Shown piece after piece: positions 1 to 9,921 of a DNA stretch of 64,000 nt. Location of the stretch: contig NC_058338.1 of the NCBI RefSeq assembly GCF_905475395.1, positions 89,451,435 through 89,515,434 on the forward strand, written 5' to 3'. Each line of letters opens with the position of its first letter. The stretch's first letter is position 1. Origin of the DNA: Chrysoperla carnea. Its lineage: Eukaryota > Arthropoda > Insecta > Neuroptera > Chrysopidae. The position numbers and the translations under genes were made by a program. The notes below the pieces were generated by a model. That model did no database searches and was not told the DNA's origin. It was given only the letters and a program-made list of their open reading frames with translations.

Positions 1-523
1 ATTTTGCAAATTATCACCTCATGTATAAATAGAGGTTGAAAGTTCGTATAGAGTAGGTGTTATTTTTTGTAAAAACACTCTTAAATGAAAATGACCAAAC
101 ACGCATTTTATTTAGGGATTTTCAAGGTGCAGCCCCTAGAGTAAAAAATAAGGGTTGAAAGTATAAAAATAACAAAAAGATTGAAAAATCACGAAAGCTT
201 TCAAAGAACGTCGAATTTTTTGTACAATTGCACTCGTTAAACCATTAAACATTTCAATAGTTAAACATTTCAATAGTTTTTTTTTTTTTTTTTTTTTTTT
301 TGAACACATGTTTGAAATGTTTAAAAAAACCTCAATTTTCCCTATTGCCAAACTTCATTTTATCAATCCTCCAATTTTCGCATCATTATGGCCTATATCC
401 TAGAAAAAAACAAATATTTAATTTTTTTAGTATAATATTTCTAGAGTATAATATGTCGATAAAGAAGAATTATAATACAATAACTACAATAACTAATCAA
501 ATGAATGGTCAAAATACTATTTA
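1..523. other. Intergenic, no gene seen
   Basis: AT-rich sequence without a convincing reading frame. A poly-T run of about 25 bases lies at 277-301. The short open frames here are low-complexity and cross the homopolymer, so they are not called as genes. Confidence 0.6.
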
Positions 524-1083
524 TTTTTATACCATGTATATATGAAATATACATAGTATATTAAGTTTAGTCCAAAGTTTGTACGGCCTAAAAATATTCA
601 TGCTACGAAAAAAATTTTGGTATAGGTGTTCATAGAATCACCTAATTAGTCGATTTCCGGTTGTCCGTCCATCCGTCCGTCCGTCTGTGGACACGATAAC
701 TCAAAAACGAAAAGAGATATCAAGATGAAATTTTTATAGCGTACTCAGAACCTAAAAACTGAGGTCAAGTTCGTAAATGAGCAATATGGGTCAATTGGGT
801 CTTGGGTCCGTTGGACCCATCTTGTAAACCGTTAGAGATAGAACAAAAGTTTAAATGTAAAAAATGTTCTTTATAAAAAAATAAACAACTTTTGTTTGAA
901 ACATTTTTTCGTAAACATCACTGTTTACCCGCGAGAGCACAAATTGTATAGTATGTATTATATGGGAATATCAGTTATATATGTGTGACATGTATGTATG
1001 TGTAATGTGATAAAGTAATCAACACTGTCTATACATGGTATTTCAACAATTAAATCAGTCAATTGTTTGTTTTCACTTGTTTC
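524..1083 (-). repeat. Dispersed repeat family A, copy 1
   Basis: In reverse complement this begins near CAAGTGAAAACAAAC (1083) and ends ATGGTATAAAA (about 524). It contains the family landmarks: a segment with GGGTCCAACGGACCC, a GACAGACGGACGGA-type microsatellite, AACCGGAAAT, and GGTGATTCTATGAACACC. Related copies occur at 14282, 17578, 33760 and 51567. No terminal inverted repeats or coding capacity are visible, so its class is unknown. Confidence 0.75.
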
Positions 1084-1149
1084 CATTTAAATTCACAATA
1101 GATTAGGTCACTCTATACTTGCTACATAATACAAGTGCATGCAATATTC

Positions 1150-1347
1150 TTCACATGTGTCACAGTCTTATTAGGTGCAAATTTTATAGTATACATTAAT
1201 ATGGGAATATCAGTGTGTGTGTAGCTATTTAAAAGTGGATATCTTTTTTTATTAACGGGACGTCAAAAAACAAACGATTGCTTCATCAACACTGTCTATA
1301 CATGGTATTTCAACAATTAAATCAGTCAATTGTTTGTTTTCACTTGT
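1150..1347 (-). repeat. Dispersed repeat family A, partial copy
   Basis: This truncated second copy shares with copy 1 the segment from ACACTGTCTATACATGGTAT to the end TTTTCACTTGT, plus the ATATGGGAATATCAGT landmark. It also carries an internal variant (TAGCTATTTAAAAGTGGATA) that recurs in reverse complement at about 14380-14405, so the two share a subfamily. Confidence 0.65.
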
Positions 1348-4284
1348 TTTTAAATAAAATTTTATGTATTATTCATTGTTATAAAATCAGTTTAATATTA
1401 TTATGATAAATTATGGTAATGTTAATATTAAATTTTGTACGCTATTTAAAATTTTGAAAACAAAGATGGTCTGTTGACGACCCATACTACCTTAAAATCC
1501 ATGTAATTGCCCACAAAATGCCTAAACATATCATGAAATTCCCTATTTCTATCATTTCTTGTAACATATAGTACACTGCATTGGAAGGTTATCCTCCACG
1601 TGACTGAGTAGTTTTCACCCGAAATTCAATTTGATATTGTTAATAGTACTTGTTACAAAAGGGGAAACATTTTTTTTTCTGCTTAACGACCATACCAATA
1701 TAATAAGTATAACGCCTTTTTACAATTGAATTTATATCAAATAACGTGATTTAAAGCTTATTATTTTTATACACCAAACAATATTATATTGGCGTTGGTA
1801 GTGTAGCTTCTATTTACTGGTAGATTACTTTAATGATATTTGTATTTACATATGTAATATCAATTAAATGTTTCGAAGGGATTGAATCCTTTACGGTTTT
1901 TTTTATGGATTAATTTTTTTATGATTAATGAGAGAGTTATAAATCTTGAGATTAAAATTTGTAAAATAAAAAAACGAATTTATTTTAAGGATTTTAGTCT
2001 ATAATTTACGAGATTAGAAAATTTGTAAACATCTGTAATATTAGATACTTTATATATTTATAGTAACTTTTACATCGATGTTGTGAAATGGCTACGCGCA
2101 AATAAAAAATTATTAAACAGTGCTTCACACAATAAGCTTCGCAAATCAATTTTCTGTCAATTTATGGATAGTGTGTTACATCTGACTGAACTCAGAATAA
2201 AACTTATGCAAGAAATTTTGTATTTTCACGTTCGCAATAAGGAATATTCATTTCTTTTTTTACTTTAATAAAAGCTCATTCGAATCATAAATAACAGAGA
2301 AAAATCCTTACCTATAATATAAATGCCAAAAAAGCTCTGTTTGCCTGTCTGTGTGTATACGCAATAACTACTAATACCGATTACAGAGGTAGTCTGAAGC
2401 CTAAGAAAAAACATAGGCTACTTTTTAATGCGAAAAAATTAGACAGAGCCGATCTTAATTTTAATTTAACTTTTTTCATTTTTACGGTACATTCATATTT
2501 TGTTGAAAAATGCGAAAAAAAAAAATATTTTGACAGATTAAAGCTCCCGAAAATTAGATTTTTAAGAACTCTGTGCCAGTCTCCAGTCGTCACTTTTGAT
2601 GTATTCCTCGAGGATCTATCAAAATTCATAGTTTCAGAAAGTTTAATTTAAAGCCATTCTAGTCTGAAAAATATCGACATATTAATAATAATAATAATAA
2701 TAATACAAAAGAGAGCTGCCGCAAATGATTTCCAGCACCTATACCAAGGGGTTTTCTTGAGAAAAGCCTGTAACCCGAAAGTAATGTCTTCAGGTAAGAG
2801 AAGCCGCACAGAAAGCCTACAGCTACTATGTATTCAATTTTTCGGAACCAAACATTTTATACATGATACCCTGTAGATTACTGCAGGTATAAATAACATG
2901 TATGGAAGTTTCATCGTCCTCCAGATCATCAGAGAACTTGAGTTATGAAGGCAGTATTTCAGTCGACAGTGTTCCACCACTCTTCTCAAATACATCAACA
3001 TAATAGGATGTCTCATTTTTTCGCTCTCGCAGTAAGCTGAAAAAATACTTCAATTTGACTAAAATAAAGGAAAATTTTGAGTGAATTGCGTGGATAATAT
3101 TTCGAGTTTCGAGTTACAGTTCTTGCAAAACTTTGCCTTTTTTCTACCCTTTTGCCACCTCCAAATCTGATACTCGTTTTTCGATGTCAGGATTCCAGGA
3201 GTACTCATACGAAAAAGTTTATGTTTCTGTTTGAAATCCTTCAAAATTTTTCTTCATTTAGTCGAAAAGAGAATTTGTGAGCTTCCTTCAACCTCCGTGG
3301 CAGAAGCATAAAAATTGAGATACCCTGTCCTGTGCATCTTACGGTCAATTTATAACTCCCAAACTAAAAAAAGGGGTGCTATAAGTTTGACCACTATGTG
3401 TGTTTCTGTGTTTTTGTCTGTCTGTGGCATAATTCTTTTGGTTTCATTTGAAAGGTAATTTAACAGAGAGTGTTCTTAGCTATGTTTCAAGTGCGAATTA
3501 TAGTGTTTTGTAACCGAAAAAAACTTGGCTCCATTCATTTCGAAAAATGAAATAGTAAAATAATTAATTCAAAACAATAATTCAAAAGACAAAGTCAACT
3601 CGAATATTTCAATTAAAATATTTCCAAAAATTTGTCCCAAAAAATAATAACTCTTTTAGTACCCTTTTAATCTCATCTTATGTCCTTGACCATCACTTTG
3701 ATAATAATAATAATAATAATAATAATCAATTTATTTTTGACTCAATAAGAGTATAAATATGTCATACAAAGAAAAGAAAATCATATTTGTACATTTAATA
3801 GATCACACTTGTACGGACACAAATCAATTAGATAATTTTTTAAACAACATTTGAATCTGTTGAAATCTTGTATTGATATTGATTGAAGAAGGAGTGTTGT
3901 AAGTTTAAAGTGTTTATCTGTGCGTCTGTGTGTTTCTCAGTGACATAGTAGCCCCTAAACGGTCGAACCGACTTGATTGAGAACATTTTATAGCTAAGTT
4001 TCCAAAAATCAGTTTACAAGGAATAAATCGCATTTGCATAAATCGCATTTGCCGGGGGTTTTTTAAGTTTTGTAAATTTCACTTGTTCATAAAGAAAGTG
4101 CAGAATTCTTCATGTATATTTTGATTTCAATTCTTGTGAGAAGATTCAGAGAATCTTAAACATTGATTCTCTGAAACCATATTCGAAGTCGAAAAAAAAT
4201 TATTTCGACTTTTTGGGGGCCTGAAAATTTATTGCTCAACCACTATGTTTTGTTTAAGGTTAATGGAAATTAATTTTGTTACAG
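1348..4284. other. Intergenic, repeats only
   Basis: No supported coding exon was found; the missing first exon of the Flattop gene may lie here or to the left of the window. Microsatellites of ATA units lie at about 2681-2703 and 3699-3725. Segments near 3390-3430 and 3910-3950 (GTGTGTTTCTGTG, TCTGTCTGTGG) resemble the tail of a dispersed repeat also seen at 14090-14280. Small open frames at 2834-3244 (minus strand) match nothing I recognise. Confidence 0.5.
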
Positions 4285-5804
4285 TTTGATACTGAATTTA
4301 ATCCAACTAATTTGGGAAATTGGGAAGTACCAAAATGGTATCCAGATAAACCATGCATCAGAAAAGGTTGTACAAAAATTATATCAAATGATCAAGGGCA
4401 TATATTACCTGGTCTAAAAAAAACTTCAAGTCCTTGGGGTAATTATATTGGAACATGGCAATTACCAAAACGCATAACTAGAGAAATAGGTAAACACATA
4501 TTTTTTTCATCTAATAAATTGGCTAATTTCTATATTTGATAACTTTTTTTCTAGCTAATGAATTAAACCGTCCTGATCCAGAAAAGGTTGAAGCTCGTCG
4601 TAGAAAATATTTATATGAAAAGAAGTACCTTGAAAAAAATTTTGGTCCAAATCGGTTTGTCTCCAAAGATAAATCAATCAGTCAAACTGATAAAGATAAT
4701 ACCACTACAACTCTCTACGTTAATAAAAGGGAAGCTGACAAATCAATTGCATATAATGATGAAAATAAACCATTAATACAGAGCGCTTCCATTTTAAGCG
4801 ATGAAGAACGCACCAATTTAAGCGATGAAGAACGCCTTAAATTAAGAGAATCACCCGCCAATATAAATTTGGCTACTTTGGTAAGTGATGCATGATTGGT
4901 AGACGTTTTTTTTCCAACTTCAATAATTATTCGAAATTAGAAATTTTCGCCACTTTAAGGTAGTACGAGCACCAAGGCAATTTTAAATTTAAGGTTGAAA
5001 TTATTTGTACCTTATTTTCAACTTTGATGCTCAATTTTGTTATAACTTCATGAATGTAGACGAAAAATAAGAACGCTATGTTTATATATCTGCCTTGGTT
5101 TTCGAAATATCGAATAATTAAACAAAATTTTAAATTTTCTGTATTTTGAAAATTACTACAGATATCGAAAAATTTTATTCTTACTTTTCGTCTTATATTG
5201 TCAACTTATAACATAATTCACCATCAAAATTGAAAATATATATATTTTTTTTAAATTTGTGTCTCCACTACCGTGCTCAAACATCTTTAATTATAGTCGG
5301 ACACAACGGTTTTTTTTTTTTTTAATAATTTATTAAGGTTTTAACTTTAATTTAAATAGTTTTTTTTTAATTCTACCGTTTTCTCAAAAAACCAATATTA
5401 AATAATATGCCTAGTTTAGAAGTCATTTATTTATTTAAATAATCGGGAATACCCCCCCCCCCTTAAAATTTTCAGAATTGATTAAAACTTAACTTCAGTC
5501 TTTTATCCAAAATTGCCATGACGCTCGTACAATTTTGGATAAATCCTTATCTAGAGTAATTTTGACCTAAACCGATGACTGAATGAATAGTTTCTGAGAT
5601 ATCATGCAATATCAAATGCGTAAATTGAGATCACGGAGCAAGTAAACAAAAAGTGCGAAGCCAATAATAATTCATATTGCCCCAAATGTTTTGGATCCAC
5701 ACATCAAAAAACTTTGAAAAAGTTAAAAATATTTTTGTTTTCATTTTATTTCATTTTAGGTACAGCCTGTATTATGTTCCGTTCATGAGTCAGACAATTA
5801 CTAA
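4285..5804 (+). CDS. CFAP126: Flattop homologue (CFAP126), three of its coding exons
   Basis: Flattop is a microtubule inner protein of axonemal doublets that also acts at the basal body. Exons by splice sites: 4285-4489 (acceptor TTACAG, donor GTAAAC), 4555-4880 (donor GTAAGT) and 5760-5804 (stop TAA at 5802). They join in phase into 191 codons. The first exon carries the family signature: a Phe-Asp start, GNWEVPKWYP, then IISNDQGHILPG followed by SPWGNYIGTWQLP. This matches the vertebrate pattern of IIANDRGH-LLP then NPWG-GTWQMP. The remainder is charged and disordered, and holds a doubled NLSDEER/ILSDEER segment near the end of exon 2. An initiating exon should precede 4285 and was not found. 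Length is close to the family norm (about 180 aa). Intron 3 holds a family B repeat. Confidence 0.85.
4959..5286 (+). mobile_element. TTAA-flanked MITE, family B, in Flattop intron
   Basis: It starts GGTAGTACGAGCACCAAGG and ends CCGTGCTCAAACATCT, with TTAA on each side (4955-4958 and 5287-5290). The ends form imperfect terminal inverted repeats. Very similar bodies occur at 17495-18292, 52807-53254, 55605-55937 and 59616-59935. A second block (about 5291-5530, ending GACGCTCGTAC) accompanies several copies and mirrors the left terminus. TTAA flanks are typical of piggyBac-type targets, but nothing is coded, so superfamily assignment is inference. Confidence 0.75.
5291..5759. other. Rest of Flattop intron 3
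   Basis: The companion block of family B runs to about 5530 and includes a C homopolymer at about 5452-5461. It is followed by roughly 230 bases of unremarkable intron leading to the acceptor TTTCATTTTAG at 5759. Confidence 0.55.
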
Positions 5805-5910
5805 TGCCTAAACTAAAAATTGTATGTCAAATATAATTATGTAATTATTTTTAAGTAATATAACTTTTTTTTCATAAATTTACATGTCTTATCATTCTTT
5901 GTAAAATGGA

Positions 5911-5916
5911 AATAAA
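5911..5916 (+). terminator. Possible poly(A) signal for Flattop
   Basis: AATAAA about 107 bases after the Flattop stop codon. It lies only 8 bases before the start of the next open frame (5924), so cleavage here would run into that frame. That makes the arrangement unusual. Confidence 0.4.
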
Positions 5917-5923
5917 CTGGTAG

Positions 5924-7366
5924 CCTAAAGTGGAAAATGACGATAACAATAAACCGTACACACCTGGCGATTTAACATCACCAAGACATCGACATCATAG
6001 TCATGAAATGCTGAAAAGTACACCTAACGAGAAACTAACATTACCTCAAATAAATCAGTCACACGAACGATTATCTCATACAAGTGAAGATCAAGTTCCA
6101 CCCGAAGTACAAATAGCCATTCATAATTTTCAAACAGCAAAAACATTCCATCGCGAAAATTTAGAACATCAACCTTTACCCGAAACGGTAACTGATCCAT
6201 ACTATCGACGATTACAAATGCAAGGACATCAACATCCAGGAATTGCTTTAAAAATTGAACCCATAGTAACCGGAGTCGGTTACAAACCTTACGGTGGTTA
6301 TAGCCCAACTCAATGTACAAAATTAAAAGTATATCGTCCGAAAACTTGCACTCCTTGTAGTAAACAAGATCGACATATAAAAAATAATCGTCCAAGTACA
6401 ACTGATAAGCGTAGATCCGTGCATACAATTATCCAAAAAGATATTACACCAATTGAATTAGCGATTTGTTGGGATGTAATACCGGAAAATCCCGAGGATG
6501 AACCAAAACGACCTGTACATATAGATGGGTCTAATGGTTCCGCTGCGCCAGCAGTATTTACAAAAGTTTATTCACCAAAACCTGAAGACGAACACGCAGA
6601 ATCAACTCGAATACATACGCAATCATTTTTCGAAAAAGTCGAAAATCCTCAACGTGACCCAGGTGATAATGACGACTGCGATATGAATCATCACCAAAGA
6701 GCAAAAACAGCTTGGTGTGGAAAGACTGATAAAGATTTATGTAACCACATAAAACAAATGAAAATTTCTGATAATGGTCATGATGGAAAACATTCAGATA
6801 ATGCCTCGCATTCTAGTAGCAATAAAGATAGTAAAAAAAGCAGTAAAAGCAACAGCCATAATTCACATTCGGCATACAAAAATAACGACGCAGTAAATGA
6901 TCGAATACTAGAAAGACAAAACCATCATAGTCATAGCTCACCAAATTTATCCGTTTATGGCGATAAAGTGAAAAAATTTACAAAATCTTATGAAAAACTT
7001 ACACCAGAATACAAACAATTATTTTGTCGACCATGTCCGGCATGTGAAGTAAAAAATTGGGAAAAGGAAAAAATTCGTCCGAAATCCGAATATAAAATGG
7101 CATTTAAAGCGGGAAAACCAAACAGTAGTTCATCCGATTCAAATTCTTATGGATCACATAAACCTTATATATGCGTTCCAAAACCAAGAGATCCATTTGT
7201 TAGAAAAAATTATCGAATTACAACATTGGCTCCACCATTCTGTTTAAAACCAGAGAAACGGGACTGTGAATACCCTGAACATTGGCGATTAGCAAGTGTT
7301 TATCAACATTCGTATAAACCAATGCAAACGCGTAAACGGCCTTTATTAGCAAGTGTTTATAATTAA
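5924..7366 (+). CDS. Unrecognised His/Ser-rich protein downstream of Flattop
   Basis: The frame stays open from 5924, just after an in-frame TAG (5921), to the TAA at 7364-7366. The first in-frame ATG is at 6008, giving 452 aa; GTG at 5930 would give 478. Alternatively the AG at 5922-5923 is a splice acceptor, and the frame is then in phase with the end of Flattop exon 2 (4880). The protein is basic and mostly disordered, with a His/Ser/Lys-rich middle (about residues 280-330), Cys pairs such as CTPCSK and CRPCPACE, and repeated short motifs (LASVYQHSYKP and LLASVYN at the C-terminus). I do not recognise the family. Repeated short Tyr/Pro motifs beside an axonemal gene make a sperm or ciliary role conceivable, but this is only inference. 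Confidence 0.65.
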   Translation, partial: PKVENDDNNKPYTPGDLTSPRHRHHSHEMLKSTPNEKLTLPQINQSHERLSHTSEDQVPPEVQIAIHNFQTAKTFHRENLEHQPLPETVTDPYYRRLQMQGHQHPGIALKIEPIVTGVGYKPYGGYSPTQCTKLKVYRPKTCTPCSKQDRHIKNNRPSTTDKRRSVHTIIQKDITPIELAICWDVIPENPEDEPKRPVHIDGSNGSAAPAVFTKVYSPKPEDEHAESTRIHTQSFFEKVENPQRDPGDNDDCDMNHHQRAKTAWCGKTDKDLCNHIKQMKISDNGHDGKHSDNASHSSSNKDSKKSSKSNSHNSHSAYKNNDAVNDRILERQNHHSHSSPNLSVYGDKVKKFTKSYEKLTPEYKQLFCRPCPACEVKNWEKEKIRPKSEYKMAFKAGKPNSSSSDSNSYGSHKPYICVPKPRDPFVRKNYRITTLAPPFCLKPEKRDCEYPEHWRLASVYQHSYKPMQTRKRPLLASVYN

Positions 7367-7779
7367 TTTTTATTTATTATTTAACAAGCTTGCTTGGGAA
7401 CCATTATTTTTTATTGTTTTGTTTGAAAATAGGAGGATTCAACGAAAAATTTTTTAAGTTAGGAGGTAATATTCGCGAGATTACATAAACGAATGCTAAA
7501 ATTTGTAACAAGATTAGATGATGGTCATATCAAACTTAAAACTTGGATCAATGGTTTCGATGTGGCGCCCCGAGCGATAATGTCTTACTCATAATATTAA
7601 GATCATTAGCATTCTGAGTTTTAGGTAGCTCAAATCGCCTCCTCAATTGTAAATAAAACATCCAAAAAGTTGAAAAATTCCATAAAATTTAAAAATTGAG
7701 AAACGGCGGACTTCCCAAAACTCTAGGGTTAAGGATTTCTATTCTAGTAAACGATTGAACTTCTTGTTGGGAAGAGATT
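7367..7779. other. Intergenic, no gene seen
   Basis: 3' flank of the preceding gene. No AATAAA is obvious close to the stop codon. No repeat structure was recognised. Confidence 0.5.
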
Positions 7780-7787
7780 TCAGTTAT

Positions 7788-8775
7788 CAGGCCCGTGAGC
7801 AGAAAATATCCAGGGAGTCGGGGTTCAAACTTTTGTTTATCATGTTAGTTCATAAAGTCAATAAAAGTGATATTTAGTAACTATTCAAAAAGTTAAAATT
7901 CTGCGACGTAAAGAAAAAAACTTTTCCAAAACTCTGTGCGCATCGACCACTACACCGCGATGTATATTGCGCGAGACTAAACCGTTCAGCCGATCTTCAG
8001 ACATTGTCGATCTATGGTATCTTTGTGTCAAAAAACGCACATCTATACACGGAGATATATTCTAGAATTTGCGTTTTTTATCACACAGATGTATGTTTTG
8101 AGACGATGCAAAGTTGAAAAGGAGCGTTCAATCGTCGCTGTTGTCACAGACAAAACTGCCAGAACGCGAAGCATTTGATTGATATTCGGAAACGCAATAT
8201 CTTATAATCTTTATTGCAAATATCGAAATCTTCGAGTGAATTTTTGCCGTCCCGTCAAATCCGTCAATACGTTATCGCGAAGGTTGAACTTCGTCGACAA
8301 AGATGTCGGGGGGAATCATCGTGCAAAATTGAAAAGGCTAATTCAAAAACTTGAGCGCAAGAGCCTTCATCCAAATTTTCTATTTTATTGAGAAAGAGAC
8401 AAGCAAAAATTAATAAAATGTGGTGATGAATCAAAAATCGATCTATAATCTTCAACTGAATCAGTCTGTACATTCGAGCGTTGAATCTGTTATGACGCGA
8501 ACGTTTGCTTCCACAATTCTATGTCGTATTCATCGTAGATATTGCTCGTAGAATCAGCCAATTCGGTAACGTCTCTTCTAAAGTACTTGACTCAAAGACA
8601 AAGTCAAAGAATGTACCGAGCTCAAAATATGCATGGATATCTGACTAATCAGTGGAAATGCGTTTCATAAATAGGTGCATTTACAGGACAATATTGTTAA
8701 TTCAAATTTATGTAGAGAGAAATTCTCAATGAGGAGGGTTTGATCCCCAAAAACCCTCCCGTACGCACGGGCCTG
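7788..8775. mobile_element. hAT-type non-autonomous DNA transposon
   Basis: The termini are inverted: CAGGCCCGTGAGCAG at the left, and CAGGCCCGTGCGTACGGG in reverse complement at the right, followed on both sides by related GGGGTTCAAAC / GGGGATCAAACCC stretches. An exact 8-bp duplication, TCAGTTAT, flanks it (7780-7787 and 8776-8783). An 8-bp duplication with CAG-type ends is the hAT pattern. The 988-bp interior is more GC-rich than its surroundings and has only short open frames; none gives a recognisable transposase. Confidence 0.85.
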
Positions 8776-8783
8776 TCAGTTAT

Positions 8784-9921
8784 GACCTATATCTATTTTT
8801 CACTAGGTTTTATTAAGAATATTTGCTTTTAATTGGGAAATATACTGTTTTTTAAAATTATTTTTAGCTATTTATTATATTTGATCTGGATTTTAGTGTT
8901 TTATTTATAAGTAAATTTTGTTAATTTATTTTAATATTTATTTATTGTAAATAATAATAAAGTAATTGAAACATGTAAAGACGGGGTTAGAAATACCTCC
9001 ATATTTCATCCGTTACGTTAATACCAGAAAAAAATGCGAAATAAATACAATAATTAAACTGATGTTCAATAATTTTAATTTAGTTAATCTAGAAAAAGTT
9101 AAATAATTATTTATAAAAAATTTATAAGATCAAGTTATTGATTTTTACCTCTATAATTACTGTTTTATAAATCAAAAAGAATTCCATGAGGAAGTCTTCC
9201 ACTTAAACATATATAATCCAGGATTGAATATTAATTAAACTAAGAGAATTAGCTTATATTTTGTAATTTTAAATTATTTTTAAAGTCATAAAATCTGTCC
9301 AATTAACTTGAAAAACAAGAAACTGACGGTTGCAAAATAAATGTCGCAACATATTTTCACGTTTTTTAAATAATATATAGAAATGAGACTTAATACAAGT
9401 TTCTTATGTGCTAATAAAATATAAAATAGAGAATTCTTTTTGATTGCTTTTTACTTGTAACCTAAACCAAAAAAGCTATAATTTTAAACTGTTATTGGTT
9501 CAAAGATTTAAAAAATCAAAAGAAATGTTTCAATCAACAACATATAACTAACATTTGTGAATTTTTTTAATTTTTTGTACTAAAATTCAATTAATAAAAA
9601 ACGTTACACAAAACTTAAAATTTTAAATGTCATTTTGGAATTAAAACTAAATTTCAAATAATTTCAATTCCTTAATCCTCAAATTTCAACGGCATAAGGT
9701 TGGGTTAAGTTCTATGATAATTCTCTACCTCTGTGTTCAACTAAAACACCAAAGAAAACGTCAAAAAAACAATGTAGAGATAGAAACCGCATGCAGAAGA
9801 TTGTGCGTATAGTTCCGGAATCGAAAAACTCCTTTTCTGTTTTTAACAACGCAAGAAACCTATTAAAAAATATTAGTTAGCTTTTCCCAAAATTTTACGA
9901 ATTCTCAAAACCCGGTATAGT
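8784..9921. other. Intergenic, no feature recognised
   Basis: Very AT-rich sequence, with no reading frame or repeat I could support. Confidence 0.5.

Noticed and set aside
2083-3244. Several 60-82 codon frames in the first 4 kb
   Set aside because: Short, on both strands, without domains or splice context; expected by chance in AT-rich DNA.
2680-3726. Possible CRISPR-like array from ATA/AAT repeats
   Set aside because: These are plain trinucleotide microsatellites in animal DNA, without spacers.
6024-6428. 134-codon minus-strand frame
   Set aside because: Antisense of the downstream ORF at 5924-7366, with no independent signal.
8179-8391. 70-codon frame inside the hAT-type element
   Set aside because: No transposase similarity could be seen, and neither the start nor the stop has supporting context.
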